In this document: in pieces, positions 27,737 to 35,913 of the stretch
How the letters are laid out: each line of letters opens with the position of its first letter
How positions within the stretch are numbered: the stretch's first letter is position 1
Assembly: GCA_021648755.1 (NCBI GenBank)
Contig: JAKISG010000012.1
Coordinates: 1 to 60,094, forward strand
Direction: 5' to 3'
Length of the DNA: 60,094 nt
From: Flavobacteriaceae bacterium
GTDB taxonomy: Bacteria; Bacteroidota; Bacteroidia; Flavobacteriales; Flavobacteriaceae
Translations under genes and position numbers: made by a program
The notes under the pieces: model-generated
The model's database searches: none
What the model was told of the DNA's origin: nothing
Seen by the model: the letters and a program-made list of their open reading frames with translations, nothing else

Positions 27737-28213
27737 TTATTCATTTAAAAATGAAGAGTACATCCAAACTAATTTTTCTTGCTCTCTTATGTAATCACTC
27801 ATTAGGGAACTTGTGCCTTCATCGCCAATTTCTGATGACAATTTTAAAATTTGACGTTGTTTTTTAAGTAATAATTTAAATGTTTTTAATATTTCTGCTA
27901 CTCCTATTATGCCATCAGACATATTATTAAATTCATTTATTTCAGAATTCGTTAAGTAAACAGAAAAATTATGCGCTGGTTCCTGCCCTAAGGTTAGTAT
28001 TCTTTCAGCAACATCATCTATCTTTATAAAAAGATCATTGTATAATTCTTCAAATTTAAGATGTAACTCAAAAAAATTATTTCCTTTTATTTTCCAATGA
28101 AAGCCTCTTACGTTTTGGTAAAAAACGGAATAGTTTGCTAACAAATCGTTTAGTGAATTTGATAATTCTTTACTTTTATTAATAGCTAGACCTATTTGAT
28201 TTAATTTTGCCAT
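27737..28213 (-). CDS. dps: Dps-like ferritin protecting DNA under starvation
   Basis: A 158-residue four-helix ferritin-like protein. The ferroxidase signature of Dps is visible: the NVRGFHWKIKG helix with the conserved His and a later FEELYNDLFIKIDDVAERIL helix with Asp/Glu ligands. Dps forms a dodecamer that oxidises and stores iron with hydrogen peroxide and can coat DNA. It is a single gene with its own promoter box. Confidence 0.93.
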   Translation of the reverse strand: MAKLNQIGLAINKSKELSNSLNDLLANYSVFYQNVRGFHWKIKGNNFFELHLKFEELYNDLFIKIDDVAERILTLGQEPAHNFSVYLTNSEINEFNNMSDGIIGVAEILKTFKLLLKKQRQILKLSSEIGDEGTSSLMSDYIREQEKLVWMYSSFLNE

Positions 28214-28247
28214 AATTTTAATTTTTAATGATTTTTTATTTATTTCA

Positions 28248-28255
28248 CAAAAATA
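28248..28255 (-). promoter_or_regulatory. -7 promoter box (TATTTTTG) of dps
   Basis: On the minus strand TATTTTTG matches TAnnTTTG 34 bases before the dps ATG. Confidence 0.5.
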
Positions 28256-28319
28256 ATGTTTATAAAAACAATTAAACTATAAGAGTAATTGATTGTTTGT
28301 ATTTCACTATCAATTTTAA

Positions 28320-28829
28320 TTATTTATACCAAGAGGCATATTTAATATAAGCATCAGCTATTCTTTCTACCTCTCCAGAAAGTAATTCTGCACTAATATC
28401 TTTAATTTTTTTTGCAGGCATTCCTGCATAAATAGTTCCAGATTCTACAATTGTACCTTTGGTAAGTACGGCACCTGCGGCTATAATTGCATTTGAGTTT
28501 ACTACACAATCATCCATTACAATTGCCCCCATACCAATAAGCACATTATCTTTAATTGTACAGCCATGTACAATAGCATTATGCGCAATAGAAACATTAT
28601 TACCAATATTTGTAGGGTTTTTTTTATAAGTAGCATGTATTACTGCACCGTCTTGAATATTTACTTTATTACCAATTTTAATATAATGTACATCACCACG
28701 AATTACTGCATTATACCAAATACTACATTGGTTTCCCATTATAACATCTCCGATTATTACTGCATTTTCAGCAATAAAACAGGCATCTCCAAACTTTGGT
28801 TTTTTCCCGTTTAATTCTTTTATTATCAA
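28320..28829 (-). CDS. Gamma-class carbonic anhydrase-like hexapeptide protein
   Basis: This 169-residue left-handed beta-helix protein has the YrdA/CaiE layout. Hexapeptide turns run from IAENAVIIGDVIMGNQCSIW onwards, and the putative zinc ligands appear as His in INQDGAVIHA-like and SIAHNAIVHGC segments. The GMPAKKIKDIS end is typical. Such proteins may hydrate carbon dioxide or be catalytically silent, and the sequence alone does not decide. It lies 22 bases downstream of the YkgJ-type gene and probably shares its transcript. Confidence 0.9.
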   Translation of the reverse strand: MIIKELNGKKPKFGDACFIAENAVIIGDVIMGNQCSIWYNAVIRGDVHYIKIGNKVNIQDGAVIHATYKKNPTNIGNNVSIAHNAIVHGCTIKDNVLIGMGAIVMDDCVVNSNAIIAAGAVLTKGTIVESGTIYAGMPAKKIKDISAELLSGEVERIADAYIKYASWYK

Positions 28830-28851
28830 CTTTTTAGACTTTTCTATTAAA

Positions 28852-29388
28852 CTATCTTTTACCCTTACTCTTTCCTTTTTTATCTAGACTTTCTAATAAT
28901 TTTTCTTTAAGTGCTTCTACAATATTGTAGGCAGCAGGGCAAATTTTTGTGTTTTTAACTGTTAAATCTGCTATTTTAATAAATTTTCTGCGATTTGTAT
29001 GTGGGTATTCACCACATGCTTTTGGTCTTACATTATAAATAAAACAAGAATTATCGGTGTCTAAAAAAGCACATGGCACTTCTTTTAAAACCATAAAGCC
29101 ATCAGTATCATCTTCTAAGTATTTATCTATAAACTGAATTTCTTTCATTTTTAAATGTTTAGAAATCCTAATGATATCTACATGTGTAAACATGGGGCTT
29201 GTCGTTTTACAACAATTTGCACAATCTAAACAATCTGTTTTTTGAAATTCTTTTTCGTGTAAATTTTGCACTAAATAATCTAATTGTTTTGGTGTTCTTT
29301 TCTTTAACATTTTAAAGAATTGTTTAGATTCTTTTTCTTTTTCTTTGGCTAATTTTGGTAATTCTTCTATGGTTGGTTTTAATTTCAT
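28852..29388 (-). CDS. YkgJ-family cysteine-cluster protein
   Basis: A 178-residue cytoplasmic protein with the YkgJ cysteine pattern. A CLDCANCCK segment near residue 54 is followed by PCAFLDTDNSCFIYNVRPKAC, with eight conserved cysteines that probably bind zinc or an iron-sulfur cluster. The role is unknown, though such proteins are discussed as metal chaperones or modification factors. It is the first gene of a pair with the gamma-carbonic anhydrase-like gene, which makes metal delivery an attractive but unproven idea. Confidence 0.88.
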   Translation of the reverse strand: MKLKPTIEELPKLAKEKEKESKQFFKMLKKRTPKQLDYLVQNLHEKEFQKTDCLDCANCCKTTSPMFTHVDIIRISKHLKMKEIQFIDKYLEDDTDGFMVLKEVPCAFLDTDNSCFIYNVRPKACGEYPHTNRRKFIKIADLTVKNTKICPAAYNIVEALKEKLLESLDKKGKSKGKR

Positions 29389-29564
29389 GATTCATACAAA
29401 GTAAATATTTTTACAAAGAACGCAAAAAATATTGTAAATTATAACTTAAAAAATTAGTATCTCTAACCTTAAAATCTGTAAACGTGTTACTGTCATTAGA
29501 TAATATAGCATTTGTAATTAATCTATGCAAATGTGAATATTTTAGTTAAAATTAATTTCATATA

Positions 29565-29599
29565 TTAATGGTATTAATCCTTTAGATTAATACCATTAA
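29565..29599 (-). terminator. Perfect 15-bp hairpin after the beta-carbonic anhydrase gene
   Basis: TTAATGGTATTAATC pairs perfectly with GATTAATACCATTAA around a five-base loop, 22 bases behind the stop codon of the carbonic anhydrase gene on the minus strand. T-rich sequence follows but no long U run. Confidence 0.75.
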
Positions 29600-29620
29600 A
29601 AGTGATGTTTCATTTTAATG

Positions 29621-30250
29621 TTAATCATAAAAAAGTACTTTACCAGTACTAACATCATACATTGCACCTATAATTTTTAGTTCTCCACTATTATGCATTT
29701 CTGCTAATACAGGGCTTTCTTTTATAATGTTATCAATGGTTAATTCAACATTTTTAGTAGAAACATTGTTTACAAATTTTATATTAGAAGAGTTTCGTAA
29801 ACTATTGTCTTGAGGTTCTAAAACTGCATTGACTGCTGGCTTAATTTTGGCAAGCATTCCTGTTAAATTTCCAAGTTTAGCGTCATCGCAAGCTCCTTTT
29901 ACTGCTCCACAAGCAGTATGTCCCAATACGACTACTAACTTTGTTCCTGCTAATTTACAAGCAAATTCCATACTTCCTAAGATGTCGGAATTTACAAAAT
30001 TTCCTGCAATACGAACACTAAATATATCACCCAAACCTTGGTCAAAAATCAATTCGGAAGAAACTCTAGAGTCTATACAGCTCAAAATAGTTGCAAACGG
30101 AAATTGTCCTTGAGATGTGTCTTTTACTTGTTCTGATAGGTTTCTATCAGCTTTAAGATTATTCTGAAATCTAATGTTCCCTTCTTTTAAAAAATCTAAT
30201 GACTTCTGAGGTGTCATTGTTGCCTGTGTTTCTTTTGTTTGTGCTTTCAT
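29621..30250 (-). CDS. Beta-class carbonic anhydrase
   Basis: The 209-residue enzyme shows the zinc ligands and catalytic dyad of beta-carbonic anhydrases: CIDSRVSSE (Cys and the Asp-Arg dyad) near residue 57, and GHTACGAVKGA (His and Cys) near residue 110. No signal peptide is visible, so it is cytoplasmic. It lies 23 bases downstream of the SulP transporter gene on the same strand. The pair would import bicarbonate and interconvert it with carbon dioxide. Confidence 0.93.
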   Translation of the reverse strand: MKAQTKETQATMTPQKSLDFLKEGNIRFQNNLKADRNLSEQVKDTSQGQFPFATILSCIDSRVSSELIFDQGLGDIFSVRIAGNFVNSDILGSMEFACKLAGTKLVVVLGHTACGAVKGACDDAKLGNLTGMLAKIKPAVNAVLEPQDNSLRNSSNIKFVNNVSTKNVELTIDNIIKESPVLAEMHNSGELKIIGAMYDVSTGKVLFYD

Positions 30251-30273
30251 GTTAGATTATTTATTGTTAATAT

Positions 30274-31836
30274 TTATACTGATTTTGGTCTGAGTTTAAA
30301 AAACTCAATATAACTAGGTGGATTTTCAACTATTCCTCGCTCAGAAACTAATTTTATAGTAATATTTCTTTCTTTTGCTTTAAATGCAAAATCTTCTAAG
30401 ATCTCAATAATATCGTTGTCTAAAAATCTTGTTTTTCTAACGTCTAGTTCTAAGAAAGAGTCTTTAGGAAGACTATCTAATTCTTTTAAAATTGCACCTT
30501 TATTGAAAAATGTAACTTCTTCTGCAAGCGTCATTTTTATTTTTCCATCATCAACATTTTCACCTTCTTTATGTAAAAAATGAGAATTTTTGTAGCTATT
30601 TCTAAGTGTAATTACTATACCTACCATCAACCCTATACCTAGTCCATATAATAAATCTATAAACACAATACCTAGGACTGTAATTACAAATGGAACGAAT
30701 TGTTTCCAACCTGAGTTATATATTTTTTTGAACAACTCAGGTTTTGCTAATTTCCAACCAACTATCAATAAAACAGCTGCTAAAACAGCTAATGGAATCA
30801 TATTAAGCAATGTTGGCATTAAAATTACAGATATTAATAGTAGAAATCCATGAATTATTGCTGACATTTTAGTACGTCCACCAGATTGTATGTTTGCTGA
30901 ACTTCTTACAATTACCTGTGTAATTGGTAAACCACCTATCATTCCTGAAATAATATTTCCAGTACCTTGAGCTAATAATTCTCTATTGGTTGGCGTTACA
31001 TTTTTGTATGGGTCTAATTTATCTGTAGCCTCTACACATAATAAGGTTTCTAAACTTGCTACTAATGCTAATGTAAAAGCAATAACCCATACTTCAGGTT
31101 TAGTAATTATATTAAAATTAGGAAAACTAAACTGACCTAAAAAAGATGAAATATCATCAGGAACAGGAACACTTACTAGGTGAGCATTAGCGATAGCTAA
31201 TACGTCACTAGATTTAGTCAATACATAGAAAATTATTGCTACAACAACTGCAACAAGTGGTCCTTGTATTAGTTTAAATATTTTACCTTTTTTTGATAGT
31301 ACCTTATCCCATAATAATAATATCCCTAAACCAACTACCCCAATAAAAAAAGGTCCAAATTGAATATTATTAAAGGTGTTTAAAATTGCTAAAAAGGTAT
31401 TTTCACTTTTTGGAGCAATATAACCAAAGAAAATAGGTATTTGTTTTAAAATAATTATTATTCCAATACCAGTTAGCATTCCTTTAATTACTGATGATGG
31501 AAAGTAATATCCTATAACACCTGCTTTAAGAATACCAAAGACAATTTGAATGACTCCTCCAAGAACAACTGCGACTAAAAAATTTTCATATCCTCCTAAA
31601 GTACCAATAGCAGTTAAAACTATTGCTGCTAAACCCGCGGCTGGACCACTTACTCCGATAGAAGAACCACTTAATGCACCTACTACTATTCCGCCAATTA
31701 TTCCCGCAATTAATCCTGAGAAGAGCGGCGCTCCACTAGCCAAAGCAATACCGAGACATAAGGGTAATGCCACAAAGAATACTACTATACTAGACGGAAT
31801 ATCATTTTTTAAATATGAAAATGTATTTTTTATCAT
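30274..31836 (-). CDS. SulP-family anion (probable bicarbonate) transporter
   Basis: I choose the ATG at 31836. The longer frame from 31905 would add a stretch without family similarity, and a -7 box at 31860-31867 lies inside it. The 520-residue protein has 12-14 membrane segments with SulP signatures (FFVALPLCLGIALASGAPLF, then a GSSIGVSGPAAGLA segment) and a C-terminal STAS domain ending near FKLRPKSV. SulP members carry bicarbonate, sulfate or other anions. The adjacent beta-carbonic anhydrase favours bicarbonate. The divergent TetR gene may regulate it. Confidence 0.9.
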   Translation of the reverse strand: MIKNTFSYLKNDIPSSIVVFFVALPLCLGIALASGAPLFSGLIAGIIGGIVVGALSGSSIGVSGPAAGLAAIVLTAIGTLGGYENFLVAVVLGGVIQIVFGILKAGVIGYYFPSSVIKGMLTGIGIIIILKQIPIFFGYIAPKSENTFLAILNTFNNIQFGPFFIGVVGLGILLLWDKVLSKKGKIFKLIQGPLVAVVVAIIFYVLTKSSDVLAIANAHLVSVPVPDDISSFLGQFSFPNFNIITKPEVWVIAFTLALVASLETLLCVEATDKLDPYKNVTPTNRELLAQGTGNIISGMIGGLPITQVIVRSSANIQSGGRTKMSAIIHGFLLLISVILMPTLLNMIPLAVLAAVLLIVGWKLAKPELFKKIYNSGWKQFVPFVITVLGIVFIDLLYGLGIGLMVGIVITLRNSYKNSHFLHKEGENVDDGKIKMTLAEEVTFFNKGAILKELDSLPKDSFLELDVRKTRFLDNDIIEILEDFAFKAKERNITIKLVSERGIVENPPSYIEFFKLRPKSV

Positions 31837-31859
31837 TATTATTATTTTTAAATTTGATG

Positions 31860-31885
31860 CAAATATAGTAAAACATTTGCAAATG
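31860..31885 (-). promoter_or_regulatory. SulP promoter box with adjacent palindrome
   Basis: TATATTTG on the minus strand (31860-31867) fits the -7 consensus. Six bases further upstream lies the perfect 12-bp palindrome CATTTGCAAATG (31874-31885), a candidate operator for the divergently encoded TetR-type protein. Confidence 0.45.
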
Positions 31886-32026
31886 GTAGCAATACTATCA
31901 TACAAGTTATTAATTTCTCTTTTAAAATCATTAATTTTTGATTACAAACACGTAACTATTTGATTGTTTTTAGTTTACGAACTAAATGTTTATTCTAAAT
32001 ACATCATCATAATGATTAAATTTTTG

Positions 32027-32034
32027 TATTTTTG
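32027..32034 (+). promoter_or_regulatory. -7 promoter box (TATTTTTG) of the TetR gene
   Basis: TATTTTTG lies 28 bases before the GTG start of the TetR-type gene and fits TAnnTTTG. Confidence 0.45.
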
Positions 32035-32061
32035 TAAAAAATTAATAACTAACAACAACTT

Positions 32062-32733
32062 GTGCCTGTAAAAATAAAAATTGATTTAAATGATGGTTTG
32101 TATCTCAAAGACCCTCAAGAGTCAAAATTAGGAAGGAAAATAATTAAGTTTAGTATTGAGGTGATTAATAAGATTGGATTTGAATCTTTTAATTTCAAGA
32201 AATTAGCAACTGAAATTAATTCTACCGAAGCTTCTTTATATAGGTATTTTGAAAACAAGCATTTGTTATTGCTTTATTTAGTTAATTGGTATTGGGAATG
32301 GATTAATTACTTAATTATTTTCAATACTATGAATATTGAGGATCCTAAAAAGAAATTAAAAATTATAGTTCACTCATTAGTGTTTGCAACTATGGATAAT
32401 TCTTTAGTAGAGTTTATAGATGAAAGTAAATTACATAAAATTGTAGTTTTTGAAGGGACAAAAGCATACCATACTTTTGAAGTAAATAAGGAAGACTCTA
32501 TTGGTTTGTTTAAAAGTTATAAGGACTTAACGATTATTATAGCCTCAATAATCTCAGAAGTTAACCCCGATTTTAAATACCCAATCACCTTAGCTTCCAA
32601 TCTTTTTGAAATGACAAATAACCAACTTTATTTTGCTAAACACTTACCAAAACTTACTGATGTTATGAATAGTAATCATGAAAAAGAAGTTGAAAATATG
32701 TTAAATTATTTTTTAGAGAAATTATTATTTTAG
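32062..32733 (+). CDS. TetR/AcrR-family transcriptional regulator
   Basis: The gene starts with GTG at 32062, and no ATG occurs before the conserved domain. The 223-residue protein has the TetR DNA-binding helix-turn-helix near residues 30-75, with FNFKKLATEINSTEASLYRY containing the recognition helix. A helical ligand-binding C-terminal domain follows. It is divergent from the SulP and carbonic anhydrase genes across a 225-base gap that includes a palindrome, so control of bicarbonate uptake is a reasonable inference. The ligand is unknown. Confidence 0.85.
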   Translation: MPVKIKIDLNDGLYLKDPQESKLGRKIIKFSIEVINKIGFESFNFKKLATEINSTEASLYRYFENKHLLLLYLVNWYWEWINYLIIFNTMNIEDPKKKLKIIVHSLVFATMDNSLVEFIDESKLHKIVVFEGTKAYHTFEVNKEDSIGLFKSYKDLTIIIASIISEVNPDFKYPITLASNLFEMTNNQLYFAKHLPKLTDVMNSNHEKEVENMLNYFLEKLLF

Positions 32734-32838
32734 TGAACAAAATAATTTATTCTTTTCTCTACTTAATTTTACTCTTTTAAGTTCCCGTTTTTACCTGTAA
32801 ATATCTTTCTAAAAATACTAGTAAAATATTTATCTCAA

Positions 32839-33516
32839 TTATCTCTCATCAATAACTTTAACAATATCTATATTTTTATATTTAAAAACTAGGCTATTAT
32901 AATCAAAATCTAATTTACTTTTAGATTCTTTTAACGTTTCTTTTACAAATGCACGTTGCAAAATATCTTCAACTAAAAAATCAAGTGCTTTATCTTTGGG
33001 GCGGTATTCTTTTTTAAGTGATAGTTTAAAAATATTTGCTGTTGAGTTATACCAAAAAGCTTTCCACCCACTACGGTATTTTTTTATTAAATTAAATGCA
33101 GTTAGTCCTGTTTGCCTATGTATCAAACGAATTAGTATCTTACCTTCTGTTTTAGTTAGTTTTTTTAATTTCTCTTTAAATTCTTTGTTTAGTAATTTTT
33201 GTGCTTTACGAATGTATTTTTTCTTTTTTCTTTTTTCTTTTATTTTTACTAAATTTTTATCAACTTCTTTTAGAGTCGTTGCGGTAAGAGTAGCAAACGG
33301 ATATGCTTTATGTACTTTTTTCCAATACCAATAGTAGTAACGGCGTTCTTTTTTATTATTAAATTGTAATTTTTTCAATAAGTTAACAATTTCTAAATCA
33401 AATATAATAGAATCATTTTCTATTAAAATTAATTCATCGGTAATGATTTCTTTTTTTCTTTTTTGAGAAAAAACAGTCACTGTAATTAAAAGTAGTAAAA
33501 TAATTATTTTGTTCAT
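32839..33516 (-). CDS. DUF4294-family secreted protein
   Basis: A 225-residue protein with a short signal peptide (ending near TVFSQ) and the DUF4294 core: YYWYWKKVHKAYPFATLTA, then a very lysine-rich stretch, then ILIRLIHRQTGLTAFNLIKK and a YRSGWKAFWYN segment. The family is restricted to Bacteroidota and has no known function. It lies alone, divergent from the M42 peptidase gene. Confidence 0.85.
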   Translation of the reverse strand: MNKIIILLLLITVTVFSQKRKKEIITDELILIENDSIIFDLEIVNLLKKLQFNNKKERRYYYWYWKKVHKAYPFATLTATTLKEVDKNLVKIKEKRKKKKYIRKAQKLLNKEFKEKLKKLTKTEGKILIRLIHRQTGLTAFNLIKKYRSGWKAFWYNSTANIFKLSLKKEYRPKDKALDFLVEDILQRAFVKETLKESKSKLDFDYNSLVFKYKNIDIVKVIDER

Positions 33517-33641
33517 TATTGATTATAACGCTAAAATTGTTCAAAATTACTTAAAAAATAATGATTTTTTTTATTTGTTGATTTGTTTTTTGTAATTTGG
33601 CATTTTAAAAACAACTAAATTAAGTACAAATATTAATTATT

Positions 33642-34733
33642 ATGCCCAAAAAGAAAATCTTAACTAAAAACTCCATTAATTTTTTAGAAAAATATTTAAA
33701 TAATGCAGCAGCAACAGGCTATGAGTCTAAAGGTCAAAAACTTTGGATGGATTATCTAAAACCTTATGTAGATGAGTTTTTTACAGATAGTTACGGCACA
33801 GCAGTAGGTGTAATAAATCCTAAAGCTGCATTTAAAGTTGTAATAGAGGGTCATGCTGACGAAATTTCATGGTATGTAAATTACATTACTAGTGATGGTT
33901 TTATTTATGTTATAAGAAACGGTGGTTCTGACCATCAAATAGCGCCAAGCAAAAGAGTACATATCCATACCCGTAAAAAAGGTATTGTGCAAGGTGTATT
34001 TGGCTGGCCAGCAATTCATACTCGCAAAAGCGGCACAGAAAAGCCACCAAAATTAGATAATATTTTTATTGATGTTGGTTGTAGAAGTAAAAAAGAAGTA
34101 GAAAAATTAGGTGTGCATGTTGGTTGTGTAATTACTTATCCAGACACTTTTTTAATCTTAAATAAAAATCATTTTGTTTGTCGAGCTATTGATAATCGTA
34201 TGGGGGGATTTATGATTGCCGAAGTTGCTAGGTTATTAAAAGAAAATAAGAAAAATTTACCTTTTGGCTTGTATATAACTAATTCTGTACAAGAGGAAAT
34301 AGGTTTACGAGGTGCTCAAATGATAGCCGAAACTATTAAGCCAAATATTGCTATTGTAACAGATGTTTGTCACGATACAACAACACCAATGATTGATAAA
34401 AAAGTTCAAGGCGAGGCTAAATCTGGTGCTGGCCCTGTTATTGCTTATGCTCCAGCGGTACAAAATAATTTGCGTGATTTAATTATAGATACTGCGACTA
34501 AAAATAAAATTCCGTTTCAACGAAATGCATCTTCTAGGGCTACTGGTACTGATACCGATGCTTTTGCATACTCAAATGGAGGTGTGCCAAGTGCATTAAT
34601 CTCTTTGGCTTTGCGGTATATGCATACAACCGTAGAAATGGTGCATAAAGATGATGTTGAAAATGTAATTAGGTTAATTTATGAGACTTTATTAAAAATT
34701 GATCCTAAGAAAAGTTTTAGTTATTTTAAGTAA
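33642..34733 (+). CDS. M42-family metallopeptidase (glutamyl aminopeptidase type)
   Basis: The 363-residue enzyme shows the di-zinc site of M42 peptidases: GHADEISW near residue 70, AIDNRMGG near residue 187, NSVQEEIGLRGAQ with the catalytic and bridging glutamates, TDVCHDTTTP and a final MHTTVEMVHKDD. These form tetrahedral TET-type aminopeptidase particles that degrade peptides in the cytoplasm. It is a monocistronic gene. The next gene is 119 bases away and is preceded by repetitive DNA. Confidence 0.93.
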   Translation: MPKKKILTKNSINFLEKYLNNAAATGYESKGQKLWMDYLKPYVDEFFTDSYGTAVGVINPKAAFKVVIEGHADEISWYVNYITSDGFIYVIRNGGSDHQIAPSKRVHIHTRKKGIVQGVFGWPAIHTRKSGTEKPPKLDNIFIDVGCRSKKEVEKLGVHVGCVITYPDTFLILNKNHFVCRAIDNRMGGFMIAEVARLLKENKKNLPFGLYITNSVQEEIGLRGAQMIAETIKPNIAIVTDVCHDTTTPMIDKKVQGEAKSGAGPVIAYAPAVQNNLRDLIIDTATKNKIPFQRNASSRATGTDTDAFAYSNGGVPSALISLALRYMHTTVEMVHKDDVENVIRLIYETLLKIDPKKSFSYFK

Positions 34734-34769
34734 TCATTTCACAGTTTAACAGATTTAAACATTTTATAT

Positions 34770-34840
34770 GTTTCATTTTACACTTCACATTTTTCATTTT
34801 TAATTTTTCATTTTTCATTTCACATTTTTCATTTTTAATT
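34770..34840. repeat. Low-complexity repeat of ATGAAAAATG-type units
   Basis: On the minus strand the segment consists of short units such as AAAATGAAAAATG and GAAATGAAAAATG. It is the same type of repeat as the longer array at 39309-39560, here just upstream of a small secreted-protein gene. Confidence 0.8.
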
Positions 34841-34852
34841 ACTTTATAACAT

Positions 34853-35320
34853 ATGAGAACGACCAAAAATATATTTATAACAATCTTTTTATTTTTAATA
34901 TCAATATGTCTTTTTTCACAACAAAAAATAGATACTTTAGGAAATTCAAAAGAAAAGGATAAGTCAATTTTTGATGATCATAAATATACACATATACTCA
35001 GTACGAGATTAAAAAAAAATAAGAAAAAAATTCAAGTAAAAAGTTGGACAAATAAAAAAATATATAAACTATCAGATACTATTATATTAGTTATAGAAGC
35101 AAACCGTATTTTTAAAATTTGGGAAAAGTTTAATTTACCTCAACTTAAAAAAGGAATAACAAGATCTAATCTAGAGATTAAAAATGAAAAAGTAATAAGT
35201 TATTCCTTAATTCAATATAGACCAAAACAAGTTGGAAAAATAAAAATTCCTAGAATAAAAGTTAAAATTGATGGAAAAATATTTAAAACTAAGAGAAATA
35301 AAATAAAGGTAATTCCATAA
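34853..35320 (+). CDS. Small secreted protein resembling a BatD N-terminal module
   Basis: A 155-residue protein with a signal peptide ending near CLFSQQ. The C-terminal half has the pattern YKLSDTIILVIEANRIFKIW followed by a SYSLIQYRPKQVGKIKIPRI segment, which resembles the first beta-sandwich module of BatD-type aerotolerance proteins. No other bat genes are near and the protein stops after one module, so it could be a stand-alone relative or a truncated copy. The function is unknown. Confidence 0.6.
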   Translation: MRTTKNIFITIFLFLISICLFSQQKIDTLGNSKEKDKSIFDDHKYTHILSTRLKKNKKKIQVKSWTNKKIYKLSDTIILVIEANRIFKIWEKFNLPQLKKGITRSNLEIKNEKVISYSLIQYRPKQVGKIKIPRIKVKIDGKIFKTKRNKIKVIP

Positions 35321-35444
35321 ATTTTAGGCTTTTTTCACTTTTATTAACTATCATTTTAGATGTAATTTGAAATTAAAGAAATAAGGTAAGTAAAAATAGT
35401 TGTAATATTATTATATTTGCCGAAAGCAAGGTTAAATAATATAA

Positions 35445-35738
35445 ATGTCAAACGATTATAATTTACAGTCTATTAAAGACATTATGCAAGATGTTTTAAG
35501 AAAAAATAAACTTGAAAATGGCATGCAGGAGTTAGATGTTACTAATGCTTGGAAACAGGTTATGGGTAAAGGCGTTTGGACATATACTTTATCAATAAAA
35601 CTAAACAAAGGCAACCTTACCGTTTATTTAAAATCTTCTGCTTTAAGGGAAGAGTTAAATTATGGTAAAGAAAAAATAGTAACTATGCTCAATCAGTATT
35701 TAAAGCAAAAAATTGTTAAAAAAATCAGATTGATTTAA
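35445..35738 (+). CDS. DUF721-family protein (DciA-like)
   Basis: The 97-residue protein has the KH-like DUF721 core: VTNAWKQVMGKGVWTYTLSI, then LTVYLKSSALREELNYGKEK. DUF721 includes DciA, the ancestral loader or partner of replicative helicase DnaB, and that role is likely but not shown here. Its last codon directly abuts an IS-end-like repeat, so the gene end may have been defined by an insertion. Confidence 0.85.
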   Translation: MSNDYNLQSIKDIMQDVLRKNKLENGMQELDVTNAWKQVMGKGVWTYTLSIKLNKGNLTVYLKSSALREELNYGKEKIVTMLNQYLKQKIVKKIRLI

Positions 35739-35862
35739 ACTTTACACACTTTAGTGGATAGTGTCTAGTACCATTTTTTTATAGTGCTTTCTGTTAATGT
35801 GTAGAAAAACTTTACATATTTTAGATGTATCACTTTTTAGGGTAGTCTTTATTGGTTTTAAT
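35733..35862 (-). mobile_element. IS-end-like dispersed repeat, copy 4, and degenerate second end
   Basis: The reverse complement of 35733-35762 matches 19757-19786 with one mismatch in 30 bases. A second, weaker similarity (ACTACCCTAAAAAGTG on the minus strand) lies at about 35848-35862. No transposase frame is left between them. The element fills the gap between the DUF721 gene and the coiled-coil gene. Confidence 0.5.
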
Positions 35863-35913
35863 AGAAAGGCAATTCCATTTAAAATCAAATTACTTTTTTA
35901 TAACCAGTATTCT

